From positions 424,847,781 to 424,911,780 of the forward strand of contig NC_085140.1 in assembly GCF_024139115.2 (NCBI RefSeq): DNA of 64,000 bases. Direction: 5' to 3'. Under the pieces are notes generated by a model. That model ran no database searches, was not told the DNA's origin, and worked only from the letters and a program-made list of their open reading frames with translations. Of the stretch, positions 34,062 to 45,604 are shown one piece after another. Source of the DNA: Armigeres subalbatus (Eukaryota > Arthropoda > Insecta > Diptera > Culicidae). Each line of letters starts with the position of its first letter. Positions within the stretch are counted from its first letter, which is position 1. The translations under genes were made by a program, and so were the position numbers.

Positions 34062-34427
34062 TGGGTACACGTTCGCCTTATAAGCGAATGGTCATGGGTT
34101 CGATTCCCAGCCCCTCCACCAAACCCTCGTCAGTCGCCGGAGCCGCAGCCCATACGGTGGCATTTGGGATACGCGCCTTATCGTCACGGCTGCCTAATGA
34201 CGACTGACAACTTGTTCTCGGAGGCATTCCTCCAACGTTCCCGGATTAAAATGGCAACCGAACAATGCAACGATCACTGGATACCTCGACATGGACAAAC
34301 AGACACATTGGACTCTAATGGATATCTAAAAATAGATTCTGTGCAGCAGAATACAATAGTAGATCACGGCACAGTAGCGTTTAAGAACACAGACTGCCTA
34401 CCAAATAAATAAATGAATAAAAAAAAA
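34062..34427 (+). mobile_element. main piece of the split tRNA-derived SINE
   Basis: It continues the tRNA-like head from 30764: GGGTACACGTTCGCC, an anticodon-stem-like region, then box B GGTTCGATTCCC at 34098-34109. A non-tRNA body of about 300 bp ends in AAATAAATAAATGAATAAA. The right target duplication is TTCAAAGGAA at 34428-34437. It is a different family from the Feilai-like copies: the tail is A/T-rich, not (GAA)n. Confidence 0.75.
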
Positions 34428-34437
34428 TTCAAAGGAA

Positions 34438-34849
34438 TTCATATAAGAATCCAAACAAAAACCGCAAAAACGTCAAAAAAGGTATCCAAGTGGTTATCAA
34501 TAAGTTTGTATTTGTTCGTCGTTGCATTTCGTCTATTCAGTTTACATCTAGCTGTTCGGCATTCTTGTAACATGCCCTGCCCATCGTACCCTTCCAGCTT
34601 CTGCTACCTTCTGAGTACTGGGTTCACCGTGGTTCGTCCTTCGCCGCCATACACCATTATCTTGAACAACACCAAAGATGGTCCTAAGCATGCGTTGCCG
34701 TTATTACAACTATAAATATTCACAACTGACTTATCTTACCAAACTGACTTAAGTATGTTGTTGTATGGCTAACTTGTTCGAGTTTAGTATAAGTGTTGCT
34801 TTCCATGTTTAATAGCCATCAATTGCTTCTTCAAAACCATGCTCGAGTT
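34438..34849. other. unassigned
   Basis: A 100-codon plus frame (34413-34715) begins inside the SINE tail and has no known domain. Nothing else recognised. Confidence 0.4.
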
Positions 34850-35900
34850 TCAAAGAGCTTTATCCTGCGTACAGAACGTATCAACAGCGAGATTCCAAAA
34901 AAGTGGAGATAATATTCCCCGTTGAGGACATCCGCATTTCCTAATAGCTGCTTGACGTAATGTCGAGTAGAGATGCCGGTTTTTAAGCATCTGGTGAATC
35001 CATTTGGTTATTATATTAGGTAGCCGATGACGACGTGCGGCTTCCAATATTGCATCGAAAGGCACGTTGTCGAAAGCACCCTCAATATCTAAGAAAGCAG
35101 CACCCAAGCAAGATTGCTTTTGAGCGAATGTTTTCTCGATATCATAGACAATCTGTGTAGAAGAGTCACGGTGGAGTTTCCAGATTGGTAAGCATGTTGA
35201 TTAACATGGAGAGGCATGTTTGCCAAACAGTACTCGAATGTGATGATCGATAATACGTTCTAAGCATTTCAGAAGCAATGATGTCAGACTGACGGGTCTA
35301 AAACCCTTTGCTTCTTCATACGAAGCACGTCCTGCTTTTGGGATGAGCTTTACACTGACATCCCGCCAGATATGGGGATATATCCAGTAGCAAAACTGCA
35401 TACTAAAAGTTTTTTCAAAACATGTTTGATATGCTCAAAACACTTCTGAATAAGAACGGGAGATTTGTGAGGAGCAAAACTGTTAAGAACTCGTTGAAGC
35501 GATTCAGTAGTTATGATTCTACTAGCCTGAGCCCAAGAACCATAACTACATAATTGGCTTGCGAATTTCAATAACTTGGAAAACCTTGAATCTAGCAAGA
35601 ATTTCATTTAGTCGACTGGCTTCACTCAAATTAGAAACATTTGCACAAAGGATTTTTCAGCTGGATCGCTCAGCAGATCGTATAGTCTTCTTGTAAGCTT
35701 TCCGACCCAATCCGTCCCTGCTAAATGGCGTCTGTTCCAACTCCTTCTACACTGCTTCCTGACCTTAGCCACCACAGGGTTCCTCTTGAGGTTTTTACAG
35801 AACGCAAAGGGCAAGCTTCTTCGGAAGCTTCCACGATGTGCAACGTTGTAGTATCAAATGCATCATCCAAGTCGGTATAGAAGTTTCTATGCACACCAAA
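34850..35900 (-). pseudogene. degraded LINE ORF2 (endonuclease-RT linker and N-terminal RT)
   Basis: Read on the minus strand from right to left: EASEEACPLRSVKTSRGTLW and VRKQCRRSWNRR (linker with the usual SRG.PWW signature), then NLSEASRLNEILARFKV, then RT motifs WRDVSVKLIPKAGRA and GFRPVSLTSLLLKCLERI, and AAFLDIEGAFDNV with the catalytic aspartate. It ends at CPQRGILSPLFWNLAVD. The (F/Y)ADD motif and all later parts are absent, and at least four frame breaks separate the pieces. The GCPQ-G-(V/I)LSPLLWNL form favours the LOA/R1/Jockey group. Confidence 0.8.
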
Positions 35901-36132
35901 AAATATGAATATTACAGGTGACGTACGTGAATAAAATGACACAAAACTACATGACATAAACTGAATCGCATATTTTTCAATGTTAGATGATTTAAAATTA
36001 CATGTCATGAAATCCAATACGACGACAGCACCCGATGCGACGCACCTAACGCTCTGGCAGTCGATGCCTTGATGCAGTGAAATACTTGTTCAGTGTAAAT
36101 CGTGGAGCATGCTTTACTTCGATCACCTCTCC
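35901..36132. other. unassigned repeat remnants
   Basis: Short sequence between LINE and tRNA-like element, with imperfect inverted motifs around ACATGACATAAAC and TTACATGTCATG. Nothing coding. Confidence 0.3.
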
Positions 36133-36220
36133 TTCAAAAGACGATGATAGCTGAGTGGTAACGTGTTGGGCTCTCACTCAGCGGGCTTATGTTCGGTTCT
36201 CGTTCTAATCCTTCAATTTT
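36133..36220 (+). repeat. tRNA-like SINE head
   Basis: GATGATAGCTGAGTGGTAAC resembles a tRNA box A and D-arm, and TTCGGTTCTCG about 45 bp further resembles a box B. The cloverleaf is not convincing enough for a functional tRNA (box B departs from GGTTCGANTCC). I read it as an old tRNA-derived SINE fragment. Confidence 0.4.
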
Positions 36221-36645
36221 TTTGTCAATAAAGTTTTGATGTAAAATTAAATTATCACCTAATTTTACGTCCAAAGTGACGCTCGAATATGTCGTTGTCA
36301 CAGCACCTAAAATTACAAGATTATTTTTAGGTGTGTGGAAGGTAGATATCCATAAAGTTTGGTAGTATAAAGATCCCAGTTGATTGAACGAGGATTTTTA
36401 AAACGCAAGGTCTGTGAAGTAACATTCAAAATTATCAATGCCAATGACACATGCCAATTCGTCAACTCGCGACTGATTCTATTGGAGCAAAGGGTTATGT
36501 CTAACAAATAAATGATAAATTTCTTTTAGAAAGCTCCAAATGCGGGAAGCACTGGCTCTGATGATGCATTTAAATTTGTTCTACACAGCTGTGCAGTAAC
36601 CAACACGAAATGAGCGAAAACAAAGCGAGAATCACCATTTTTCTG
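36221..36645. other. unassigned
   Basis: AT-rich, with an inverted CACCTAATTTTACGT/GCACCTAAAATTAC pair at 36255-36318. No gene. Confidence 0.35.
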
Positions 36646-36790
36646 TGGGGGCTGCCTATCCGATTCTGTTTTTTTCGCACTTGTATACAAGTCTGATAAA
36701 TTTGTTATCATGGCTTGATATGATTCGGAACAGTTTTTGCCTCTTTTTCATCGTTGTTCGCTATCTATTGAGAGCGATTTCTGCAAACCC
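36646..36790 (+). repeat. dispersed repeat, homologous to DNA flanking 47908-48383
   Basis: The segment GGGGCTGCCT...CTTGTATACAAGTCTGATAA...TATTGAGAGCGATTTCTGC matches, in the same orientation, 47875-47907 plus 48374-48474. It serves as the empty-site form for the element inserted there. Confidence 0.65.
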
Positions 36791-36823
36791 AGCCAGAGAC
36801 GTTTTCACACACTTAAAATAAAT

Positions 36824-36982
36824 CGCAGATTTCGGTGAAATTTCACCAAAATCTCAACAGCAGAACTGTTGATTTTCGGTGGTTTTGACAGTTTAACAAA
36901 GGAAACAATCACAGAAAATTGGGTAAATAATTACCGAACAGTTCTGCTGTTGAGATTTCGAAGAAATTCATAGAAATCTGTG
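36824..36982. mobile_element. small hairpin MITE
   Basis: Inverted arms of about 55 bp around a 47-bp loop. The core ATCTCAACAGCAGAACTGTT (36851-36870) is perfectly complementary to 36937-36956. The outer parts pair less well (CAGATTTCGGTGAAATTTC). Non-coding; target duplication not identified. Confidence 0.6.
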
Positions 36983-37069
36983 AAAAGAGACATGACCGCA
37001 AGGTAGACGTTGGACAACACAAAATCATCGTTGCGAGTGATCTTCCTGCAGTTTCCAAGTAATTATGTT

Positions 37070-37665
37070 TTGTATGGTGGTCTTGAAAATAATCGATTGA
37101 TTTTTAATAGTGCCCATTTCCTACTATACTAAAGCCCCCTACGCAATGCAGTGAAACGGCGATGAAAACGGTTGAATTAATTTGATAGTTCTATTTTCTG
37201 TCGAATCTTGCCGTTTCCGTTGCCGTTCCGTTGAATTGCCTTAACAGCGATAAAACCAAAATCAGAATCTGGAGGAAAACTACACTTGACTGCTACTGAC
37301 GCCAAAGACAGCCACTCTATAGTTTGCCGCTGAAACGTTACAGTCTGCACCTTAGCGAATAAATTTGCTGCAGCAAAGATGGTTGTCACTGAGTCCGCTA
37401 CTGTCGCCATTTAAATTTCTGCCGTCGTCAAGCGATTCTGATCTGCACTTTGAAGAAAATTTGAGTTGGCCCTACCTGCTTTTCTAAAGAGTGGTGGTCC
37501 TGAAAACAATCAATCTTTTTTCAATATATTTCTAATCATTAACAGCAACAAAACCAAAGTCAGAATTTTGGGGGGAAATTGAGGTGTCGCAGTCGCTTAC
37601 ACCGCCGACAGGCACTCAATGATTTGTAGCTGAAACGCTCCAGATGCCATCCAAATGAATAACTC
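37070..37665 (+). repeat. degenerate two-unit duplication (~290-420 bp apart)
   Basis: GATAAAACCAAAATCAGAAT at 37251 and a close form at 37544 share context, as do GGTGGTCTTGAAAATAATCGA at 37077 and GGTGGTCCTGAAAACAATCAA at 37492. Substantially diverged; no gene. Confidence 0.5.
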
Positions 37666-37785
37666 ATATCTGGCAACGCCGGAGGTACTCGTTAACGTCA
37701 ATCCATGCAAAATGTGATACATACCGGAGGTACGTTTAGTGTGGTATGGTCATCCGTGCATGTATGAAATTTCGTTGAACGCAGC

Positions 37786-38045
37786 TGATGAAAGGTCCTG
37801 ACATGCTGACCTCGCTACCAGTAATAATCAGCTGGTTCCGAGAGCGACGACTCGGTCTTGGAAATACGCCTCTAAATAAGGATCAGAGAGGAGGACAAGT
37901 CTGCCCAGCGCAACGCTTCCTTTTCCAAGCGGTAGAAGGAGAAACACCCGAGGTCTACGTGATGGACGTTGCCACGTTCGGGTCAACGTTTCCACCAAGC
38001 TCAACGCAATTCGTCAAGAACAAGAACGCGTAGGAATTCGCGTCG
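37786..38045 (+). pseudogene. BEL/Pao reverse transcriptase fragment
   Basis: The plus frame reads MKGPDMLTSLPVIISWFRER, later QRFLFQAVEGETPEVYVMDV and ATFGSTFPPSSTQFVKNKNA. These are RT motifs of BEL/Pao polyproteins and line up with the minus-strand element at 61-62 kb (LLKGPDMLSSLPSIL, PEVYVMNVATFGSTSSP). Between the blocks about 20 residues holding the catalytic TADIREMFHRI-type motif are replaced by unrelated sequence. In-frame stops follow (NKNA*EFASEFPEA*). It is an isolated remnant with no LTR seen. Confidence 0.8.
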
Positions 38046-39227
38046 GAGTTTCCAGAGGCGTAGAACGCATGGCTGGTACCGAACGTTCCGTAGGCGGACA
38101 CGGCCGAGTTAATGAAGGCATGTTTCTTTTTCCACGATGGGAATCATTGTTGTCCAGCGATCGACAAAATGGGTCGTGGCGTGGGTTTCACCGAAAGTGG
38201 GTGATCTCATATAAGATATAAATATAAGAAATAAATAAATAGTAAAAATAAAGAAGAATCGATTGGTATACAACCGAGTCTTATTTTACACGGGGGATGC
38301 GTTCCGTGTTAAAAAAGTTTTCAGTTCAAAATTCAAAAATCCGTTTAAAAAAAAATATGATTTCTTGACGAATCATGGAAAATGGAGCAACTTTGCAAAC
38401 ATTTTGTATGGGATTTTTGACGTAGGACTTACGTCTTTCTTTACTATACTGGGTGTCATTTAGATTTTTGGAAATCGAGAGCGTTACGCTGCAAGGGAAG
38501 ATTTTGAACGCTACTAGCGCCTTTATCTTTCGATGGATTTTTAAGATTTATATATCAATGGACTCGGACACTCTCCACCATTTTGCCTATTTTATTGAAA
38601 CTTATGATTTTAAACGATAAACTATTGAAAATTTCAACTCTTGTCAAAGCCAGTAAAAGTTTCATATGTAACCAATCCCGTGCATTCCTAACACGGACAT
38701 CAGAATGCGGTATGTCACGGGCCTTCGGGTCTACCTGAAGATTTTATTTGTGTATAAAAGAAGGAGTGCTTGCCGTGTGTGAGTCATTACAATTTGTGAC
38801 AGCAACGCGTACTGACGTGCTTTTTGCTCGCGCATTTTTCGTTTCGTTCGTTCGTTCGCTGCTTACCTACACAGCGACAGCATGCAGTCACCAGCGGTAG
38901 AACTACCGGTGGGTCGGCGAATATGCATGAAAGAAGTGGGCGCATTTTTTTGTAATTCTGTGCCTGATGATGGTCGGATACAGTGGTGTCGGTTGCGATG
39001 GATGCAATCGCCCATCGCATCGCTCGGAGTTCATCGGCTAGAGGCCGATGATGACTGAGGCAACGAGGGCAGCGGTGGTGGATGAAGATGAATAAAATTA
39101 GAGAGATTTGGTCTGCTCATCTACGAAAAGTGATTGGTTTCATAATCCACATGATCCCGGGATGGGTAAGAGTCATGTCATATGACTGACCATATGTTAA
39201 GTTGTGCTTGGTACTAAACGACACATA
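38046..39227. other. unassigned
   Basis: No domain found. The stretch 38750-39060 is GC-richer and carries a TATA-like box (separate entry). 38280-38460 shares scattered motifs with about 40600-40710 (GTAGGACTTACGTC; TTACACGG), possibly an old repeat. Confidence 0.35.
38753..38790 (+). promoter_or_regulatory. possible core promoter (TATA box and initiator)
   Basis: TATAAAAG at 38753-38760 is followed 31 bp later by GAGTCATTAC, an arthropod-initiator-like TCATT, at the usual TATA-to-start spacing. No downstream open frame supports a gene, so this may be chance. Confidence 0.2.
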
Positions 39228-39797
39228 CACCTGTGTTCAGAATAATAGCAGCGGAAGCCGTTTTTCATACAAAATGGTCAACTTTGACAAGCTGTAACTT
39301 TGCACCCCGATGACCGATTGAGCTGAAATTTTGGCAGTGAACTACAAATATGATGAATTTTACACATAGTAAGTATCATTTTTTCGAATGACGCGTTCAA
39401 AAATTACGCACTAGGTCAAATTGTTCAAAAAAATAGCAGTTTTTGTTTTGGAAATATCAATAAAACAATTGATTGGAATGTTATCAATTTGAATTCAGGT
39501 GCTGCGAGACACTAAGTTTAAAATTTAAAAAATATAAATTGTTGAATTTGACATTTGAATTGGCCAATATAACAAAAATAAAAACTGCTATTTTTTTGAA
39601 CAATTTGACCTAGTGCGTAGTTTTTGAACGCCTCATTCAAAAAAAATCGTACGAAGTATGTGTAAAATTCATCATATTCGTAGTTCACTGCCAAAATTTC
39701 AGCTCAATCGGTCATCGGGGTGCAAAGTTACAGCTTGTCAAAGTTGACCATTTTGTATCAAAAACGGCTTCCGCTGCTATTATTCTGAACACAGGTG
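39228..39797. mobile_element. Tc1-like foldback element, 570 bp
   Basis: Inverted arms of roughly 210 bp start CACCTGTGTTCAGAATAATA on both sides (39228 onward, and read inward from 39797) and are well conserved, with an AT-rich centre of about 150 bp. TA at 39226-39227 and 39798-39799 is the target duplication. No transposase frame. Confidence 0.85.
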
Positions 39798-39799
39798 TA

Positions 39800-41931
39800 T
39801 GTACATTAAAACATGGTTATACTATAACAGTTCTGATTCCCCAGCAAAAAAAATCAACCACACTAAGGAAATTAAAAATTTGATTAAAATATGTACTTTC
39901 ATTTATTTGCAGAAGTCATTAGCAATTAAAGATACACAATCAGCAATAGTGTTAATATCCATTTTACATTAGAAAATTTCGCTGTATTACATGTAAATCT
40001 TTTAAAAAAGTCCGCAAAAAATAATTTCCAGAAAAATATTTAAATAAACTTTATCTTATTCCTTGTTTTTCATTTTCTGAGAAATTGTATCATTAAATTA
40101 ACGTAGACTCGGAGTTTGAAATCAAAAGATTACATAATTTTTCGTTGATGTATTAGCAGTACCTCCTTTATTTTAGTAGAGTTACTGCTCCTTGACTTGT
40201 TTCTTATTGTTGTGATTTTTTCAGCAGTAAGCACGCATGTTAGCAAAAAGAAGCAACGAAATTGGTGCTGTATTTCTTTGTTTGGAAAACGGGATAGTTC
40301 CCCCAAAATAGCACATTTTGCCCAAGTTTGAAAATTTTATAAATAGAATTTCTAAACTTCAAATACAATCATGAATAAGAAATCTATAAATGCCCTACAT
40401 TCGCTTGAGTAAATTAGGGCTTAAAAGTTAGAAAGAAAGCAATTCTAATTTTGTATTTCATTAATAGTTTTATTTTCAGAAGTTTTGAATAAACAAATTG
40501 CTAATAATTCTACACAGCATGGAAGTTGACGTTTCCAATATCAATACTATAATCAAACTCTAGATCCAAAAGTTAGAAGTTGAATGTAAATACGCTACGT
40601 TTATACAAGTCCTACGTCTACTCGCAGTTATGTTGAAAACATTACCCATTGCTCGTTTTTTTACACGGCCGTGTAAAAAAAATCCGTGTGAAACAGAATC
40701 GGGTGTATAATAATATTAGGCATGGGTCTAACATAACCTTTCAGATGAATTACTCACAGCAGAACACAACTGAAACTCTAGCCAGCGTATAGTTCTTCAA
40801 CGCGCTTCTCCAATTTCTTAACTGCATGTGTCTTTATTTTCAATCACTTGCAAGTACAACCATCAAACGAACGATATAAGAGAGTGCTGCTTCCCTCCCG
40901 ATGGTGTGGTGTGCGTACATTCCTGAGGAAGTTCTCCCACATCCACTGGTCCGGAGGACACGGGCGAATTCCCGCGCCTAGTCTTCTCTAGATGTGATGC
41001 GCACCATTCGCGCACTCGTACGTTCGCACGGCATGATGAAAAGTGACACTTGAGAAGAAACCCCGTTGACGGCTCCCGACGACGACGACGTTGGCCGTAG
41101 TGGGTGCAATCATTGCGCGCGGGAAGGCACCGCGTGATGCACTCTCGGCAAATGAAGAGATCCAATTTGAATGGAATGTACGTGACTTTCATGCGGAACG
41201 GCAAATTCGACGCGTTACTTAGCGGCGGAGTGCTTTTCTGCAGATTAAAGCTCATGGTGGTTTTCCGGGAATAAAAATGTGCGCTTCTTAGCAGACGGAA
41301 AGATTCTCCCCGGGGACATTAGTCTTATTGACAATTTGCATAATGACAATAGGATCCGTATCTTTACAACTGCAGAAAATGGAAGAAACCGTTCACCGGT
41401 CTTAAGATAGAAGCCGTCGTCACTCTATTTTTATCAAAATCGTTATCGCAGTCAGGCGGAGTGCAATAGCGTGTGGACGATTGACGACGACAAAAACGAC
41501 GATGATAGCGATAGAGAAGATTGCAAATCCCTCTAGATTTGTGAATTCAATTCCATTTCCGTTGCGCAGCACAGTCATTCAAGGCCCTTGTTTGATAGGG
41601 TCGATATTTTTTTTATCTGACGTATCACGAACTTACTGGATTTTGAACATCTGCGTTCATTGCAGCAAGGGGAAAATATATGATGACGGATGGAATTAGG
41701 AAGAGCAATAAAAGCAAATTGCACTGCGGAACTTTTATAACAGTTATTGATTTTTTTTTTTTTTCTGAATTGTGAAAGTTGAATGCATTTTGGAATAAGA
41801 AAAGTTCCGTAATCGAAAGTGGCTTTCACTGCTATAACAAGAATATTCAAAAAGGTTGTAGCTAAAACAAATCTTAATAGTAATAAAATTTCTATCAGTT
41901 CTAATACGAGATTATTACCAATTTAAAATCT
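39800..41931. other. unassigned; GC-rich island at 40870-41260
   Basis: A minus-strand frame of 130 codons (40863-41255) falls in a GC-rich island that differs from the surrounding AT-rich DNA. Its product (MSFNLQKSTPPLSNASN...) has several cysteines and a Q-R4-E stretch but no domain I can name. It may be non-coding, for example a 5' UTR or promoter region. TTACACGGCCGTGTAA at 40661-40676 is a perfect palindrome. Confidence 0.3.
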
Positions 41932-42190
41932 TATATATAAAAATGAAATGGTCTGTGTTCGTATCCGCATAACTCGAAAACGGCTGGATGGATTTTTTTC
42001 ATTTCTTCAGTAGAAACATTCGTTACAGTTTCCGACGGGTTTATATGATATTTCCTAACGCGAAAATTACGAGTAAAGTTGAGCAAACCGTGAATAACTA
42101 AAATTGTGATTCCTATGCGAATGTTGCATGGGCAGTTCGGAACGCACATTCTCGCCTACTGTGCAGGACAACGTCTGCCGGGTCAACTAG
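41932..42190 (+). repeat. dispersed ~250-bp repeat, copy A
   Basis: Runs from TATATAAAAATGAAATGGTC to CCGGGTCAACTAG. Head-to-tail with the next copy; inverted copy at 1133-1383. Confidence 0.75.
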
Positions 42191-42191
42191 T

Positions 42192-42432
42192 CTATATAAT
42201 AAAAATGAAATGGTCTGTGTTCGTATCCACATAACTCGTAAACGGCTGGATGAATTTTATTCATTCCTTCAGCAGTTACATTCGTTATAGTTTCCGACGG
42301 GTTTATATGATATATCCTTTGTGGAAAATCATTAGCTAAGTTGAAATACTAAAATGAAGATTTGTATGAAAATTGCGCACAGGCACTTCTCAACGCGCAT
42401 TTTCGCCTACTATGTAGTATCGGTCGACTAGT
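42192..42432 (+). repeat. dispersed ~250-bp repeat, copy B
   Basis: A second, shorter and more diverged unit (TATATAATAAAAATGAAATG to GGTCGACTAG) directly following copy A, which suggests tandem growth of the family. Confidence 0.75.
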
Positions 42433-45265
42433 ATCTTATAATTATCAAATTTGACCAAATACTCAATCAACCAAACGTGAGCAACATATTATTTGATGTG
42501 CATTAATTTCATTGCATAACGATTCAAATGTCAGTAGGATTCATCATTATTCATGTAATTATTCGACTGTACGTCTGTACGCGAACAAAAAAGATTATAA
42601 TCAGTCTGAAATGGGCTCGGATTGTGTTGCATATGTCCCCGACACGGATTCTCAAAAACAACACAACACCTCTCGGTGGTGAAGTGGACGTGAAACGAAA
42701 CAACCTTTACCCAATTGACGGGCACCTCTTCCATCCGGACAGGCAGCTGACACTCAGTGATAGCCCCCTTAACCGGTTTTTAATTTCTTCCAAATCCGAA
42801 CTATGGGGCTCACGAGGGCGACGTCTCCACTGCCCACAGTGACCGGAAATTAGTATAGAGTTTAATGGGTTTGCTTATAATACGAAATTTGATGCCGTTA
42901 GATTTTTTGATTTTTTTGTAATTGCATTATTTTCTTAATTTTTCTGTTAATTGTTTATCATAGAACAAATGTGAGTTGTTCTTGTACCGAACATCCTAAA
43001 AATTGTGATTTATTTTTATTTTATTTTCAATAAAACTCGTTTATCGTGAATTCTTCAGTAGTGTCTTCAGTTTTTGAGCAAAGGCGCAGGATTGCTAATT
43101 TATGCCGAGTTCGATTATCGACCCAGTCTAGGATGTTTTCAGCTAGGAAATATATCTAGTGAGCTTGCCACACAAGATACAATTCAATAACACGCATCAT
43201 ACAACAAAATCTTTCAATTAATAACTGTGGAAATGGGAAACTAAATAAAAAAAGTTCCAATTGAGATGTACAGCCATTGAAAAAGAATTCGTGATTAAAC
43301 GTACAGCTCCTGATTTTAATCTGCACCTCATATCCACATTCATCGAAGACCAAAGATTTCAATTTTTCATGGATTTCGTTTGACAACAAAATCAGTACAA
43401 TCAACAACATACGCCTCATATGTATTCGTAGTGTTGTGGCAGTTTACATTCCATGATTAGATTCTCTCCATCTTTTGTTCGACAACCCTTCACTATGTGC
43501 CGCGCCGGTGGAACCACACCTCGAATGGAAAGCGCGACCTTTTGAAGCCTGCGTAGATATGGGCGCCTGATCACGGGGAAGGTGTCTGAGGTTGTGCGAT
43601 GTCTTTCACTTTTAATTTTATATCACCATCGACACCACCAGAGTTGTGGCCACAAATAAATTTTAGTTTTCAAAATAATACGATGGAGACTTTCGCCTTT
43701 TTTTGTGTGTGCAAGATGGGAGGGTCTATGACGGCGATCCGGCCACACTCCGTTGGGTGCGAAAACGCTTCACCAACGCCATCGTGCTCGAAAGGCCCAT
43801 AAGTGCAGTTGTGGCCGCTGCCGGGTCGCGATGGAAATTCAATGTCAACTTAAAACCTTCAAGACGCTAGCGACGAAAACGTAGACATTTTCTTCGCGTT
43901 CAGCAATCGTGTTCATTAATAAGCTTAATAAGCCCATCGTTAATCAGCGGTAGTGTGGTTCCACCATATAAATTGAATCGTTTTTGATTTCCATTAAATC
44001 GTGTTTCGCCAGACAAATGCGGTGCTCGCTGTGTAAATCTTCCATTTCAAGTTCGTAGATCAACGCAGAAGATTGAGTTATGGACATAAACTTGCCTGCG
44101 ATTGGCCCTGGAGAAGGAAGCACACTTGCATGGAGCTGCAATTGCACTTCGTGTGCAGTTACGCGTGCGGCAACCTACCTGAAAAGGTTGAAGAATTCTC
44201 GATTATTTAACGAGCCAGTGAACTGGATTTTTCCATTCTGGTCGACGACATTTGATCTTGCAGACTCGGTTGTAGCAATAGTAAAGTGGCATAACACCGC
44301 CGAGAAGAAGCAGCTGCTCTAAGGTGGAAACCGAAAAGGATAGTGGAGGCTGCATCAGGTCCATCATGTGAAAAGAGAAAAATATTCGATTCAGTTCCCG
44401 TGTGAGACCGAACGAAGCGAAAAAGGAAACGAAGCCTTAGAGGAGACGAGTGTGCCTGTCTGGTCTTTGGTTGGTTGTAGAATACCAACAACAAACGCGG
44501 CAACGTGAGAAGAAGCCCTCGAAACTGAATTCTGGAGAATCACCGGTTTGAGATTTTATAACCTTTCGTTTGTTCTCGCTTTCCTGCACGATCTCAATGA
44601 ATGGAATCCATTCATACCGACGACGATCGACGAAGGTTCGGGATATTGAGTAAGGAACAAATACAAACACAACCAAATGCCGCATCTTTGTGCTATTCTT
44701 ATACCTTTTCAAGCCTATATCTACTATCAGCAATTTTTTTACAGCAGGAATTTTTAAAAGAAGTTCTATTGATTAAGTTTATTTTATGTCGCATTCCTTC
44801 AAGATTTAGTAGAACAATGATATTTACCAACCACTTATAATATTCAGTGGCGTGTCATATTTTGATTTGTGCGTGTGGAGATTGTTTTATTTACGACCAT
44901 TGAATTGATAAGACGTACGCGACTTTTATGTCGTTAGCGATTTCCGGTTGCAACGACCCATTAATCGGAGTTTAATTGTTTTCAATTAAAGTTATTCGAA
45001 ATGCTGTACGCTCATCTCCTTCTTTTTCGCGACTCCTTGCCAAGTTGTCTTTCGACTTCGTTTCTTCGAACAAAATTTAATGTTATAAATTAAAGACTTT
45101 CTCTGCCTGCCATTGCTGCAATTTGTATCTTATATGACAATCTGAATCTCAATGAAACACTATTCCATACTCTACGGTCGGACCCTTTATCGGACTGAAA
45201 ATCAAAAAACAACAATACCGTTGCCTGTGCACAATTTATATAAGTGTAAGTATTTTGAACTCAAA
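42433..45265. other. unassigned; no gene recognised
   Basis: Mixed composition. 43440-43860 and 44070-44560 are GC-richer and carry overlapping frames of 67-104 codons on both strands, none with a known domain. No transposon ends were noticed. It may include unique host sequence. Confidence 0.35.
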
Positions 45266-45275
45266 CAAGAAATTT

Positions 45276-45593
45276 AATAAGAAAATTATTTTGAGCTTTT
45301 CAGTGGAATGTCTTCACTTGTCATAAGACGAGTTTATACAATCCCATTGAATTCCACCACTTAATTGTATCTTGACAGATACGTATTTCGACCTCAACAG
45401 TAAGGCCGTCTTCAGTGTCTCGTACTTGACTCGACTTGAAGAAAATGATCGCAGCTTACACTATTTATACTATGCGTAGGTATAATAGGTAGGTATATTG
45501 AGGCCTTACTGTTGAGGTCGAAATACGTATCTGTCAAGATACAATTAAGTGGTGGAATTCAATGGGATTGTATAAACTCGTCTTATGACAAGG
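45276..45593 (-). mobile_element. Penelope-like terminal hairpin with tail
   Basis: A perfect 91-bp inverted repeat (45317-45407 and 45502-45592) encloses a 94-bp spacer. A 41-bp tail (45276-45316) lies outside one arm only. CAAGAAATTTA occurs at 45266-45275 plus one base and at 45594-45604, an 11-bp target duplication. Inverted terminal repeats plus a one-sided tail and a variable-length duplication are the layout of Penelope-like element terminal repeats. A shorter relative with a matching tail (GCTCTTTTAGTGGAATGT) is at 61678-61808. No RT or GIY-YIG nuclease is present. Confidence 0.55.
45374..45419 (-). ncRNA. hammerhead-ribozyme-like motif
   Basis: On the minus strand: GACA (45419-45416) pairs with UGUC (45377-45374) as stem I. 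CUGAAGA (45415-45409) fits the core CUGANGA box. GGCC (45407-45404) pairs with GGUC (45393-45390) as stem II, with one unpaired C at 45408. GAA (45389-45387) follows, then stem III AUAC/GUAU without loop (45386-45379) and C at 45378, the expected cleavage position. Very short stem III is known for hammerheads of Penelope-like retroelements. The extra C and tiny stem I make activity uncertain. The right arm lacks the CUGAAGA box. Confidence 0.45.
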
Positions 45594-45604
45594 CAAGAAA
45601 TTTA

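Noticed and set aside
34062..34120. Functional tRNA gene
   Set aside because: Box B is perfect, but the 5' part is displaced by 3.3 kb, the cloverleaf does not close, and the sequence runs on into a SINE body and A-rich tail.
40863..41255. Host protein of 130 residues (minus)
   Set aside because: No recognisable domain, no splice context, and it lies in a GC-rich island where long frames arise by chance. Left as unassigned.
44437..44733. 98-codon minus frame
   Set aside because: Overlaps another frame (44207-44503) and a plus frame (44601-44840); no domain.
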